From contig JAMWFC010000005.1 of the NCBI GenBank assembly GCA_027475525.1, forward strand, positions 372,001-436,000: DNA of 64,000 nt, in the 5' to 3' direction. This DNA is from Macrolepiota albuminosa. Taxonomy: Eukaryota > Basidiomycota > Agaricomycetes > Agaricales > Agaricaceae. The position numbers and the translations under genes were made by a program. Positions 41,640 through 53,290 of the stretch are shown piece after piece. Every line of letters begins with the position of its first letter. Position 1 is the first letter of the stretch. The notes under the pieces are model-generated. The model did no database searches and was not told the DNA's origin. It saw only the letters and a list, made by a program, of their open reading frames with translations.

Positions 41640-42720
41640 CCAACACCTAAAGCCAGACCTGAGCTAGCTGATGTCAGTAGATGGTAGCTGTCCTGTGAAA
41701 AAATGATGAATATTTTAGTAGAGACAGTACTGAGTTGAAAGGGGGGAACAAGTCTGGTGGACCTGTGTCCTGTCCATGAGCAGATGAATGGATCAAATGA
41801 ATTTACCAACCTAATAACATGTGATGGTGTCTTTTGACCAATCTATGTGTACACTATACCAAGTTGTCATAAGTTCCTGTGGTCAAGTGGAATATTTATC
41901 AATTGATAATCTATATTGTGCAGAGCATGGGTTTGACTCCTTTGCAGTGCATATAATCAATGAGTGCAGAGTTTTGTACAATAGTAGGTTTGACTCTTCT
42001 GCAGTGCATTTGACTCCTTTGCAGTGCATATAATCAATGAGTGCAGAGTTTTGTACAATAGTAGGTTTGACTCTCTGCAGTGCAATATAATATACCAGTG
42101 CTATTTTTTCAGCTATTTGTATACTGTACTAACTTGTAGTAAGCCCATGTGGTCTAGTAGAGTATTTATCAATTGATATTTCATATTATGCACAAGCAGC
42201 AGGTTTGACTCCCCTCAGTGCACATATAGCAGTCAGGACCTCTTCTGCTCTGCTTTTGACTTAATGACTTATAATTATATCTTTTGACCTGCTGAACTAA
42301 TTCTATGTGTACACCATATGCAGTAGTAGAAAGTCTCTGTAGTCTAGTGGAATATTTATCAGTTGATATTTTATATTGTGTACAGTGGTAGATTTGACTC
42401 CTCTGCAGTGCATTATAATATACTGGTGTAGGTTTTTATACAGTGGCAGGTTCAACTTCTTCACAGTGCATCATAATATACTGGTGCAGTTTTGAGCTAT
42501 GTACCTGTATACAATACTAACTTGTAGTAAGCCCCTGTGGTCTAGTAGAATATTTATAAATTGATATTTTATATTGTGCATAAACAGTGGGTTTGACTCT
42601 CCTTAGTGCACATGATGGCAGTTAGAACCTCTTCTGCTCTCCTTTTGACCTAATAATATATAATGGTGTCTTTTTATCTGCTGAACCAATTTATATTTAA
42701 ACTACACCAGTCTGTAGTAA
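41640..42720 (+). repeat. tRNA-like tandem repeat array, plus orientation
   Basis: At least five degenerate units of about 190-200 bp. Each holds a box-A-like TGTGGTCTAGTGGAATATTT and, about 60 bases later, a box-B-like GTTTGACTCC followed by CAGTGCA (for example near 41875-41950, 42145-42220, 42335-42410 and 42530-42605). The first 170 bp (GATGTCAGTAGATGGTAGC...) match, reversed, 48270-48420. Consistent with a SINE or satellite derived from a tRNA gene; no unit folds as an intact tRNA by eye. Confidence 0.6.
41932..42085. repeat. 77-bp-period duplication in tRNA-like array
   Basis: 66 matching bases at period 77, then a one-base deletion. It may be a genuine array unit rather than a join. 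Confidence 0.8.
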
Positions 42721-43047
42721 AGCACTGTAAATTCTAGTTTTCCCCACCTTTGCTCATCATCTGATCATTCCATCAGAAATTGCATCCAGTTACTAGTATG
42801 AATCTGCTCCTTACAAGGCAGTAAGAACCAATGATCAGCAATTCATACATTCAAGGTATTTTTCAGAGGGTCTGATATTCCAAGATTCTCATAATCTTGA
42901 TTTAGCCAGAGCTATTGTAGTACTTGGTGTAAATATTACTATTAGTTCTGGGGCTTGCTGGTGTAGAGTATAACTTTCAATTCACACTGACTTGATGATA
43001 AACTTGATATATTAATAGTTTGAGTTGCAAATCCTAATCTTCTGGAA
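42721..43047. other. Unrecognised AT-rich interval
   Basis: About 330 bp between the tRNA-like array and LTR J. No coding frame longer than about 30 codons and no repeat that I can match elsewhere in the window. Confidence 0.4.
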
Positions 43048-43739
43048 TGCAGAGGGTTCTCAATAAACTCCAACATAAGCAATTCACTTTCTAAGAATCA
43101 CTGAGCCTTTGGCTATCAATTGCCTGTCTATTCTCTACTAAACTTGGGCTATTTATACTGTTTTTCTGGTGCACAGACCATTATCTACACATGACTCTTT
43201 GTTGTAAACTCTCCAACCTCCAGAATATATTTGATAGTCCAATTTCCTTTTTGAGAGACCTGTTTTGGTGCCACCAGTTCCACCATTCAACTTCTTGTTC
43301 CATCATTCTTCCAGATGTCTCTGATTGCCACTTCCCCATTTGCTTGAGCTCCATTTGGCATGATCCTATTTATAGATCCTTCTTTCCCCTTTTAGTGCTT
43401 CCCTGCATTTCATGCTTCTTCTGACATCTCTCCATGCTTCTTTTCTTTTCCCTTTTAGTCAGATCTGATCTTTGATCCAGATCACTATAATTTGATCTCA
43501 TTTTGTTACTTCTGCCAGCTCCCATGCTTCCCCTCCCCATTACAGTGGTTGGACTATTGTTGAGCTGATAGTTTGAGCTGGTCCCTGCCTGTTGTTCTGT
43601 ACTTTTCTGTGTATTTATTGGGATGTTTTTGGAGATATATTTTTATTGAGACTGCTACCAGGAAGCTTACAGTTTTCAGCCCATAATTAAATGTTTATTT
43701 TGACTTCTGGTGCATGGTGTGTCCTTGACTGCTGGTACA
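43048..43739 (-). repeat. LTR J, minus-strand copy (692 bp)
   Basis: Plus strand begins TGCAGAGGGTTCTC and ends GACTGCTGGTACA, inverted ends TGCA/TGTACC as read. Homologous, reversed, to 26477-27156 with small indels. A TATA-like TATTTATACTG occurs near 43149 in the plus reading. Confidence 0.75.
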
Positions 43740-44989
43740 GTGTCATATCACTATTGCATTTGCTGAACTTCTGGAGAGACCATCAAGAATAGCATGGATC
43801 CAGTGACACCTTCTACTAGATGGTTTATCTCAACCATCACAAACAGCTAGTAGCTGCCGAGTATGGCACCCAAGCTGATTGTGAAAAAAATGTAGCAGCA
43901 GCAGCAGCACATAAGGCTATATGCAAAAATGGAGAGAAAAATTGGAAACAGAGGCCAACACCATCAGCAATAGTTGATAGCAACAGTAGGAACATTGCTG
44001 ATGGCAAATCTGCTTCAGTCACTGAATGTGCAGCCAACTATCAGCAATAGTTGATAGCAACAGTAGGAACATTGCTGATGGCAAATCTGCTTCAGACACT
44101 GAATGTGCAGCCAACTTGGAGGGGCAACTGGGGCCTGCACTTCCCTTGTCACCTAGCATACCACACACACCACTGCCTGACTTACAGGAGGGACTCCCTG
44201 TTTTGCACTCACTGCACTCTCTACAGCCTCAGCACCACAACAGATCTACTGTTCACAACAAATCCCAACCAAATATATCAGCTTCTGCTTACAACAATTC
44301 TGCTCATGATGAATGTGGTGGTGATGCAGCAGTAGTAAATGCCACTACCATCCACCTCTTATAACAAAGAGGATGGAACCATCTAGACCCTCTAATTAAT
44401 GGCCCTAGTATTGGTTTTCCTAGATATAGAGTGTCAAGAAGGGTGCTCAACATTCTTTGAGACAAGAACATTTATAATAGCAATAGGCAATTTGAAGATG
44501 AGGGAAGGCTGACATTACAAAACCAAAAGAAGTGCAAGGCATTGCCCAACCAATTGTCAACAAATTCCAAGTGATCTCACAAGTCTCAAGCACAAATGTT
44601 ACAGGAGGATGCAGCTCAATACATGATATGTCTACACCAGCAAAAAGGAGTAGCAGCTGCACTAAGATTATTTGACCAGTCTGCCATCATTGATGTGGAG
44701 GAGGGGGGAAAGTTACATTACATTTTTGTAAACTATAGTATTACAAAAATGTAGCAATGTCTATCATAACAAAAAAAATGTTGCACAATAATGAACTGTC
44801 CATCTTTACTTGTCTTCCATTGCCTTGCATCTTTCAGTAAGCTGACTAGATGATCTGGTACATTGCATTGAACTGTCCATCTTTACTTGTCTTCCATTGC
44901 CTTGCATCTTTCAGTAAGCTGACTAGATGATCTGGTACATTGCATTGGCAGCAACTACTTCAGAAGTTGCTGCAAGCCCATCCTCTTAG
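43740..44989. other. Decayed sequence with a 67-bp imperfect tandem repeat
   Basis: Low CpG. A plus-strand frame at 43820-44050 (VAAEYGTQADCEKNVAAAAA) and its continuation contain a 67-bp tandem repeat (43974-44040, 44041-44107) that differs at one base; this is distinct from the 77-bp duplications. I recognise no domain. The rest, to 44989, has only short frames and holds the duplication 44792-44945. Confidence 0.4.
44792..44945. repeat. 77-bp direct duplication in decayed sequence
   Basis: Perfect; 44792-44868 and 44869-44945. Confidence 0.97.
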
Positions 44990-46834
44990 GCCAGGAAGAA
45001 GGTCCTCAGCAGGGACTGGTGGAGGAATAGAAGATGGTTGAGGAGGTGAAGGAGATTTAGGGAGTGACAGAGAAGTTTGTGAAGGAAATATTCATGAGGA
45101 TGTTTGTTGAAATAGAGACAGAGCAATGGTGAAAGCAGATAAGTCAACAGCAGTATGGAATTGGTCAGTGTCAGAGGCAGAGGTGTCACCTAATAGAAAT
45201 GGATATGTCATCAGTGAGAATGGATATGTCAGCAGTGGCAGGGGATTGGTTAGCAGTGGGTTCTTCCTCTTTAGCAATAGGTCCAAGTCTACTGTGCCTG
45301 GATATGTCAGCAGTGGCAGGGGATTGGTTAGCAGTGGTTCTTCCTCTTTAGCAATAGGTCCAAGTCTACTGTGCCCTGTTGGAAGCACTGCCACATCATT
45401 CTGAGCTGATGGACTGAAGGGATGAGTAGAGATGTGAAGTCAACTCTGCAAAGTGTTAACTACACCCCAAATATTGTAGATCTTCTCTTCTATCTGATGG
45501 ATCTGTCCATCATAGTCTGCAAGCATGGTATCCATAAGAGAAACATTGGTTTCCAGATTATCTATGTGGCTAGCAAGCATGTCAACTTGAGTCTTGTAGC
45601 AATAGAAGAAGTCTTCAATACACAGTAACCAGCTCTTCTCAGCCATGACAAACCCATCTCGCACCTGCACCCTAACATTCTGCAATGCTTTCTGGAACCT
45701 ATTCTCCATCCTGTCCAAACAGCTCTCTACTCCTGCTATCACACCAGCTACAATGTCCTTACTGTGACTAGACTCTATTGCCTGCTTCTGGCCCTTTTCC
45801 TTGACTGAAAGAGGATCTGTTGAGCAGTTGGACATTGACAGTTTTGATGGACAGATGGTCAGTTCTGATGGTCCTGTGATTGGACTGGTTGGTTCATCTG
45901 CTAACTATTGGTTAGCTATTTGAGCAGGAAAAGATTTTCATACCATCATCACTCTCAATAATTGACACTGACTTCTTTGTCAGTGGTTTTTTCCCCTTTC
46001 CCTTGTTGCCAGGCTTGGTGGTCTTCTTGACAATTGTCAGGCTGTATGTTCATTTGCAAATAAGCCAGCAAAGATCACATGCAGTGCCGCCCTTTGTTCT
46101 GACATACTGTAATTGCTTACTTGCACAATATTGGCAAGGGGGATTGATGTGCTGACCCTTGCAATAAGGTGCTATCCTCAGATATCTGCCCAATAACATC
46201 TCTCTGGTAATTTCTCCCTTTGATATCCTGCTCTCTTATTCTTCCTCTTCCTCTTCATCCTTGTCCTTGTCCTTCTGCTCCTCCTGTTCACAATGGGTAC
46301 TAAGAGGTAGACATTGACAAATGTAAGTCACTCATTTTTGCTTCTTGGGAGTCAACAACAGACCAGACAAATCTCCTGCCACCAGAGGACTTGGTCATTT
46401 TCTCTTTTTGAGAATTAGTGATAGATCAGATAAATCTTCTGCTGCTAGTCTATGATCTATTTGCCCTTCTTGTGCCAGATCAGGTTGTCCTTCACCCTCC
46501 CTCCTGCTCCTCTAGGCCCACTTATTCACACTGTCCTTCAACCACCTAGTTATCTCCTTATCAAAAAGCTTACTCTGGAGTAGCAGGATGACTTTGTTGA
46601 TGAAACTTCTCCTGGCATCAAAGAGGAGTTTCTTGTCATCCTTTACCTGGCTGACTGTCAGCCACATGTCAGTCTACAGGACAACTGTTAGTGCATGTCT
46701 ATTAAGAAGGAGTACTTGCATCTTACCAGGTCCTTTAGCTGTTCTTTGAATTTAGAGAGGTCTCCCCTGCAAGCAGAGTACAATACTTGAATATCTGTAT
46801 TAATAATGTGTTGGTAGAGTTCAGCATTAGACAT
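44990..46834 (-). pseudogene. Decayed spliced gene with Cys cluster and coiled coil
   Basis: Minus-strand exon 1 (46834-46727) has 36 codons, MSNAELYQHIINTDIQVLYS onward. The intron 46726-46674 (53 bp, GTAAGA...CTGTAG) is in phase 0. Exon 2 continues DMWLTVSQVKDDKKLLFDAR and a stop follows VNKWA. Further down (about 46150-46030) CQYCASKQLQ and GGTACDLCWLIC suggest a C-x2-C ... C-x2-C cluster with some ligands lost, then a Lys-rich tail ending IIESDDDG. From 45835 a helical coiled-coil-like segment (VESCLDRMENRFQKALQNVR, IDNLETNVSLMDTMLADYDG) follows, then a Pro/Leu-rich repetitive end. Architecture parallels the A accessory gene; homology is not shown. Confidence 0.5.
45221..45376. repeat. 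78-bp-period duplication
   Basis: Copies differ by one G in GTGGG/GTGG, so the period is 78 instead of 77; otherwise like the other joins. Confidence 0.85.
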
Positions 46835-46909
46835 GGCAGATAGAAGATTAAAGAAATAGTAGAGAATGGATGAGAACTTTACACAAAGCAAGTTCTGAAA
46901 ATAGATATC

Positions 46910-48420
46910 ATGTGATCCTGTTTAAATTACAAAAGAAGTTTGATTTATTGCTTGACAAACCTTACTTTGTTTATCTTAATGTGTAGTAAATAACAAATAG
47001 CTAAGCAGGTTAAAAACTGCATATATTTTGATGTTTAATACATTAAGTGGGAGTCAAACCTGCCTATTGCAAGCTACAAGGAATATCAATTGAGAATATT
47101 CTACTACACCACATGGTCTTACTGTACAATGCTATGGTGTAAATAAATATCAGTCTAACATTGTCAATTCAATGCAGATCAATTATCCAGTTGCTGTAAG
47201 GGCAACACTAAACATCTGCAGAACTCCTTCCACAGACTAGCAAGTGCTAGTGGCAAGCAAGAGTCGAGCAGGCATAGAGTCAGGCAAGAGTCAGGCAAGA
47301 GACCAGCAAGGCTAACCAAGTGGTCAGACATTGCTAGAGAGCTTACAGTTGATTCCTTGTATAGGCTAGGAGAACAATGCTATTGTTCAGCCTAGAGATA
47401 TTCTATTCTACAGGCTGCCTATATATACTATATTGGTGGTTAGGCTATTACTAATACTGTTTACTAAGTGAGCTCCAGTATGTAAAGGAGGATGACTAAC
47501 AATAATTGATGCTGAGTAAGGTCCATACATATGACTCATCAAGGCTGACTACTAAGAGACAAAGGGGGAAAGGATGGGCTGAGCAGCCAGTTGGATCTGC
47601 TAGGAATAGGCACATCATTGGACTAAGCTTGGAATAGGGTTAGACAGAGTCCAAAGACTGGTCCCCTGACAGTTGCAGTAAATTCTTTGAGCCGTCCATA
47701 TACAGGATACAAGTCTGCTAGTCTCCAGCAGACTTCTTCTGCCTTTTGTCAATTTATTACAGATAAAAAATGAAAATGATAACATTATCAATGCATGAAA
47801 AGGCATTTGATCTGTTCAGGGTGCATTAGTAACTAACATTTAGCTAAGCAGGTCAAAAACATGAATATTAGTTATAATAGATGCAATAAGGAGAAGTCAA
47901 ACCTACCTATTGTGCACTATGTAGAATACTGATTGACAAATACTGCTGCTATCTACTAACATCTGCTAATGTCTGCTAATATCTGCTAGCATCATTTATT
48001 TGATTCATTTAAAACTCCAAAGATTACTTGAGAATTTTAGAATGGAAGAGCTTGCTACATGTGCTGTACTAAACACAGGTGCAAGCCTCTTCATTCTAAA
48101 CTTTTCAAGTAATTAATGAATGATGTTAGCAGATGTCAGTGGCCTCCTGCTATCATATGCTTTAGAGAAAGTCAAACCCACCTCTTATGCACAATATAAA
48201 ATAGCAATTTATCAATATTCTACTGGACCACAGGAACTTACTACAAGTCAGTACAGTTAGGTCAGTAAGTTCATTTGATCTGTTTATCTGCTCATGGATG
48301 GGATACAGGTCCACCAGACTTTTTCCTCTTTCTTTCAACCTAGTACCATCCCTACTAAAATATTTGTGATTTTTTCACAGGACAGCTCCTGTTGGCTGAC
48401 ATAAGCTAGCTCACATGCTA
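46910..48420 (-). repeat. tRNA-like repeat array, minus orientation
   Basis: Inverted counterpart of 41640-42720. The box-B-like element appears as GGAGTCAAACCTGCC near 47050, GAAGTCAAACCTACC near 47896 and AAAGTCAAACCCACC near 48171, with box-A-like ACTACACCACATGGTC or ACTGGACCACAGG about 60 bases further. Between 47200 and 47790 lies unrelated AT-rich sequence with a short tandem CAAGAGTCAGG-type repeat near 47255-47305. Confidence 0.58.
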
Positions 48421-48519
48421 ATGTCTGCTACCATTTGCTGGCATGTCAGCAGACAGCAAACACTCATGCACTTCCCTTCTGCTCTTCTCTCTTTTTCTTC
48501 TTAGTGCCATCTTCTCCAC

Positions 48520-48671
48520 TGATGACATTCAAAGTTTGGTCAGTAACAAATGTAAGAATACTGTTACCAATCCAAAGGCTGGCATTGGGTGCACTGATAG
48601 GCTTCTACTCGGACTGAGCGCATCAAATGTAAGAATACTGTTACCAATCCAAAGGCTGGCATTGGGTGCAC
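48520..48671 (-). repeat. LTR C fragment interrupted by element G
   Basis: TGATGACATTCAAAGTTTGG matches the reversed end of LTR C (55060 onward) for about 75 bp, CpG-decayed. It stops where LTR D of element G begins (TGATAGG). It includes part of the 77-bp duplication 48547-48700. The 100 bases before it (48421-48519) show no feature. Confidence 0.65.
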
Positions 48672-48700
48672 TGATAGGCTTCTACTCGGACTGAGCGCAT
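48547..48700. repeat. 77-bp direct duplication at G LTR start
   Basis: Perfect; it duplicates the LTR C/LTR D border, so that border also appears at 48595. Confidence 0.97.
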
Positions 48701-49895
48701 CGAGGACATTATAGGCCAACTGACACTTGACGTACTGAGGACTATAGCAACCAGTTGGGAATATAGAGCAGCCCTAGCTCTGGCAACCTACTACAGGATT
48801 TAGACATTTATTAACCATTAGCTACCAAGCCTTCAGCACACTCCATTCACATATCTCAAGGACGAAGGAGGCTCATAACGTATAGCGCTAACACGACGGC
48901 GGGAGAGGACTCTAACTAAACCCCGATCACTTCCAGAAGGAGCCAGCAGCAGGCGCTGCCATTTGACGAGGCACTTCAATCAGAAGTCTAAAAGGATCAA
49001 TGACGGCGGCACTGGATATACTTAAATCCAACATCTGGACCTGTCAGGAACTAATACAATCTATAGCACTGACACTAGCGCTCACGGCGTCTGTCAAGGA
49101 TTTTCTGACCATACCCCGAAACAGCCTGGCCAATTGGAGTTACAATAAAAGTGAGCAGACTCATGCAATTCTAAGCCAATATAGAGTCACCGCTGGTTGC
49201 CATGGGTCAGAACGCCGTTGGTTGCTGTCATCCATGTGCAAAAGGTCACTGTTGACAGGTCACCGTTAGAGGAAACCATGAGGAGAGGTGCTAGGAGGTA
49301 GCACCGCAGATGGACTTGTATCTTGGCAAACATGGTAGTGCATAGTATATAAAATAGCTACTTTACATGTATATAACAATGAATTGTAACCCCTTGCACA
49401 CAGACAGTTACACTGAGCGTTCCAATCGCACTAGCTTCCTTTGACTTCATCACTAAGTCAGGCGCTAGCTTTGTCTATCTTGTCTTTGTCGTTTACAGTG
49501 CCACCTACAGGCACAATACGCTGTGCTACTCGTCCTTTCTTCAATATCTCTGTCTAAACTACGACGCTTACCGTCTGCCAGGTAGCCCCTGAAGCGCTAT
49601 AATCTAGCGCATCGTTTTACCACCTCCACTCGAGCACACCGGGACCCTGTCAGGACTCCTCACAACTACGCACGCCAAGCGCTGGAGACGGTGTTGTACT
49701 GCGTATACGTCCAGCGCACCCAACCACAGTTGGCGTCATCAACTACGCACGCCAAGCGCTGGAGACGGTGTTGTACTGCGTATACGTCCAGCGCACCCAA
49801 CCACAGTTGGCGTCATCATTTTGGAGCCCACCGCGCTGGAGACGGTGTTGTACTGCGTATACGTCCAGCGCACCCAACCACAGTTGGCGTCATCA
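48672..49895 (+). repeat. 5' LTR of element G (LTR D family)
   Basis: Starts TGATAGGCTTCTACTC and ends CAGTTGGCGTCATCA; a primer-binding site follows three bases later. About 1070 bp after removing the two duplications 49664 and 49756. CpG is largely intact in the right half. The TATA-like TAGTATATAAAATAG near 49333 is conserved in the copies at 25.98 and 31.00 kb. Confidence 0.78.
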
Positions 49896-49909
49896 TTTTG
49901 GAGCCCACC
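49664..49909. repeat. Two consecutive 77-bp duplications at G LTR end
   Basis: 49664/49741 and 49756/49833, both perfect, implying an intervening graph edge only about 15 bp longer than 77. Confidence 0.97.
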
Positions 49910-49920
49910 GCAAGGGGTTC
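49899..49920 (+). other. Primer-binding site of element G
   Basis: TGGAGCCCACCGCAAGGG, continuing GTTC, starts three bases after the LTR. Its complement would be a tRNA 3' end reading ...GGGCTCCA, so priming by a tRNA is expected, unlike element A. The isoacceptor is not determined. Confidence 0.7.
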
Positions 49921-50112
49921 TTCTGAGACAGAATTCCGCTGGAAACTTGAGCCCAGCGACAGCGCCGCCTCCTGTTGGAGAGCGTGTTTGAACCAAACAC
50001 TACCGGCTCACCACACTTACCAGGCGCACTACCAAGACAGACTTTGGATCAGAAGCTTGAGGCTGCCCCAGACAGCCTAGCTGAAAGCTTTTTCCCTTTT
50101 TTCTGACCGTTT

Positions 50113-50266
50113 GAGTACTTAGCAGGTGAAAACCATATGCCACTTACTCCTCTAGAAGAGTTATCCAGGTTATTATTGCCAGAACCTAGGAGTACTTAGC
50201 AGGTGAAAACCATATGCCACTTACTCCTCTAGAAGAGTTATCCAGGTTATTATTGCCAGAACCTAG
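50113..50266. repeat. 77-bp direct duplication in G leader
   Basis: Perfect; 50113-50189 and 50190-50266. Confidence 0.97.
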
Positions 50267-51352
50267 ACTCAGAGCCAACTGAGCCAGTACCTACGACATC
50301 GACGCTAAGTAACACGAGCACCACCACCCTTCCTACCTCGACAAACACACCTATCGGTATGGATCAGCCAAACAATCAGCGCATGCCACCCAGAAACCAC
50401 TTCTCGTCGCCAAAATAGGATGAAACGAAGCTCCGTGAACTAATGCAGTATTTCAAAGAGTTGGAATATTTGCTACGCAATTGCTGGGTGACCGACAATA
50501 CGCAGATGAAGGAATATGCCGCCAGATACGTCTCATACAATACAGCTGAATCATGGACAGGGTTGAAGGAGTTCCAAGGACTTACTAGTGACGCAGCACC
50601 AAGGCCTTTTACCTATGATGAATAGAAAAAGGCTATCATTCATTTATATCCTGGCGCTGAAGAAGCTACGCGTTATACAGTAATGGAAATCCAGAAGCTA
50701 GTACAGGACACCTTTGCGGCCGGGATCTATACTCTAGGAGCGTTATCAACTTATTATTGTGATTTCCAGCGGATAGCAAGATGGCTGGTCCAAAATGGAA
50801 AGTTATATGGGAACGAGGAGCGCCGGTTGTTTCAACAAGAATTCCCAACTTTGTTATGGACTAAGATTGCGCAACACTTGGAGATCATTATGCATGACCA
50901 TCACCCCGAGGAACCCTATGACATAGAAAAGGTCTTTGAGGCAGGGAAGTGGGTATTAAAGGGCACGGATACAGGTATACCATTACAGCAACCTGGCGCA
51001 GACCATGGAGGAATGGCATCCAAGCTAGAGTCACCAGCGCCTAGTGCTGCCAATGACCAAAACAGGTACGTCAAGAAGGAGGATTTGGAAAATGCCGTTA
51101 ACAATGCAGTCGCTAATGTCATGAATAAACTGGAAACCTTGATCTCGACTAGTCTTTCAGCGCCTAGAAACAACGTGCAGATGGGACTTTGCCATTTTTG
51201 TGGTGAGGCAGGACATACCATGACCAGGGGTAGGTGCGCTATCCTGGAACAATATCTGCGACAAGGGAAGGCGTGCTGGGGAATAGATGGGAAGCTGGTC
51301 TTACCTTCAGGCGCTAGCATTCCCCTTTATCCCGAGCATCGTCGGAACCCTG

Positions 51353-51506
51353 GGAACTTAGCGACAGGCAACCTGAATAGCATGGCGACAACAGAAGCCA
51401 AGGCAACTCCTCAACAAGCACTAATTCACGGAACTTAGCGACAGGCAACCTGAATAGCATGGCGACAACAGAAGCCAAGGCAACTCCTCAACAAGCACTA
51501 ATTCAC
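51353..51506. repeat. 77-bp direct duplication in G gag
   Basis: Perfect; it ends the long gag frame at 51438. Confidence 0.97.
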
Positions 51507-52375
51507 AAAGTACTCCAGCTAAACACTATCAGTGACCGACTGATGCTGTCTTGCGAGGAGAGAATTGAGACACTAGAGAAGGAACTGAAGTCGCTAAAGA
51601 ATCAGGTCTTCGATGGGGTAGAAATCAAAAAGGGCAAGCAGCCTTTAAAGGATTATAGACCGTCAGGCGCAACAACAGGCCCTGCCCAGCACCAGCCTCA
51701 ACCTCTAGCGCTAACGACGAAGTACCTGAAGCAACCAAGGCGCCGGCCATTCTGGAGCCACCGCTACATCCTTACGCTAGTCTTGGGGGCAACTACGCCC
51801 CGCCCCTTAATCGCAACTTCGAGCACCAGATAAACCTACAGGGGGATATCGACCCACAGCGCCTATATACGATCTGGAAAAGTCTAAGTAGTTTTTGATT
51901 GCATCATGCAAAGTCAGATTACACTATTGGTAGGAGAGTTATGCAGCGTGGCACCAGACGTCAGGAACCAGATGCGTACCGCGGTTACCCTTGACAAAAC
52001 GTAGCCAACAATGTAGCGACGGTGGACGAATGCGACGACGTGCTGCCTAGTTTTGCATACATAACCGAGACGGTAGCCCCAGAAACCAAGGAAGAGGTTG
52101 CACCACCTAAAGAAGCCACGTCCGTTGACCTGGTCAAAACCTACCTCAAATCGCTAAGATCTAGCAACGATCCCGCCATCTTAACTGTAGCCCAAGACTC
52201 TCACGCATTCACTCAATTATGCTGACAGTGGATGGGAAAAGCGAAATAGAGTCTATCATGGACAGCGGATCACAGATTATTTCAATGGCTGCTGACATCG
52301 CTAACGAGCTGGGCATCATTTACGATCCAACAATCATTCTTAACATGCAGAGCGCTAACGGCATGATTGATCGAT

Positions 52376-52529
52376 CCTTGGGGATGGCTCGGAACGTGCC
52401 ATGTGCTATTGGCGATCTTATGTTCTATCTGCAAATTCACATACTTAGATTGCCTTGGGGATGGCTCGGAACGTGCCATGTGCTATTGGCGATCTTATGT
52501 TCTATCTGCAAATTCACATACTTAGATTG
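52376..52529. repeat. 77-bp direct duplication in G protease
   Basis: Perfect; 52376-52452 and 52453-52529. Confidence 0.97.
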
Positions 52530-52759
52530 CCGCATATGATTTATTATTAGGAAGGCCCTTTGATGTGCTAGCGCGATCAGTAGTCAAAACAACATCTGAG
52601 AATGAAACAACACTAACTATTAGCGACCCCAATTCTGGAGTCAGGAGAACGGTACCGACATTTCCTCGAGGAAGATTCCAGAAGCCTGGACTGAGAAAGC
52701 GACCTTATGTTAGCAACGAACCTTGCAAGTGTTTTCCGGTGCCATCGAGGAGATGAGTG

Positions 52760-52913
52760 ATGAGGATCATGGAGATGAAGCGCTTATCTTGGACTATAAT
52801 CATCGGACTGGGCAAGTAACCTTTATATCACATACCATGAGGATCATGGAGATGAAGCGCTTATCTTGGACTATAATCATCGGACTGGGCAAGTAACCTT
52901 TATATCACATACC
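52760..52913. repeat. 77-bp direct duplication in G linker
   Basis: Perfect; 52760-52836 and 52837-52913. Confidence 0.97.
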
Positions 52914-53290
52914 CTTTAGCCCCTGAAATCTTGAACACTTCTACGCCGCTTACTAGCAAAGCTGTATCCTACTTATACCTCACTGCATCCGATATTACTG
53001 AAAACCTTTTGACAGACACTTATTTTGTTTTGACTCCTAATACTAAAGAACTTTTGATATCCGGTTTTGCTAGAAACCAGAGTTCCATTTATAATACGTT
53101 TGCTAACAACAGTACCCCAAAGCGCAAAGAGGTTCAGGTTAAAAAGAAGTACAAGCCAGTAGCGCTTAAAATGAAACCGGTAGCAAGCAGCGTACCTGAA
53201 GAATTTCGCATCGAGAGAAAGATCATTGGAGACCTGTTAGCGACCCTTTCCGAGCTTAATCTGAACCCGCCACCCTTCGAGCCTACCGGA

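Larger units (their letters stand above)
49921..51840 (+). pseudogene. Element G gag
   Basis: After an untranslated leader, gag becomes readable from about 50340 (MDQPNNQRMPPRNHFSSPK, then a stop), MQYFKELEYLLRNCWVTDNT at 50443 and KLVQDTFAAGIYTLGALSTY (about 50690 on), with a long open frame to 51438. A zinc-knuckle-like CHFCGEAGHTMTRGRC lies near 51190. The tail encodes a coiled coil (LSCEERIETLEKELKSLKNQ). Two duplications (50113 and 51353) and three stops break it. Confidence 0.78.
52000..53290 (+). pseudogene. Element G protease and linker
   Basis: A retropepsin starts near 52219: LTVDGKSEIESIMDSGSQII (DSG), SANGMIDRSLGMARNVPCAI, and, after the duplication 52376-52529, YDLLLGRPFDVLARSVVKTT. 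A linker frame 52931-53308 contains a Lys-rich stretch and the motif ERKIIGDLLATLSELNLNPP that precedes RT in this clade. A second duplication (52760-52913) lies between. Confidence 0.78.

Noticed and set aside
41640..42720. Functional tRNA genes
   Set aside because: Box-like motifs are present but acceptor and anticodon stems do not pair by eye, and units are degenerate.
43974..44107. 67-bp tandem repeat as another assembly join
   Set aside because: Period is 67, not 77, and the copies differ by a T/A change; treated as a genuine short tandem repeat.
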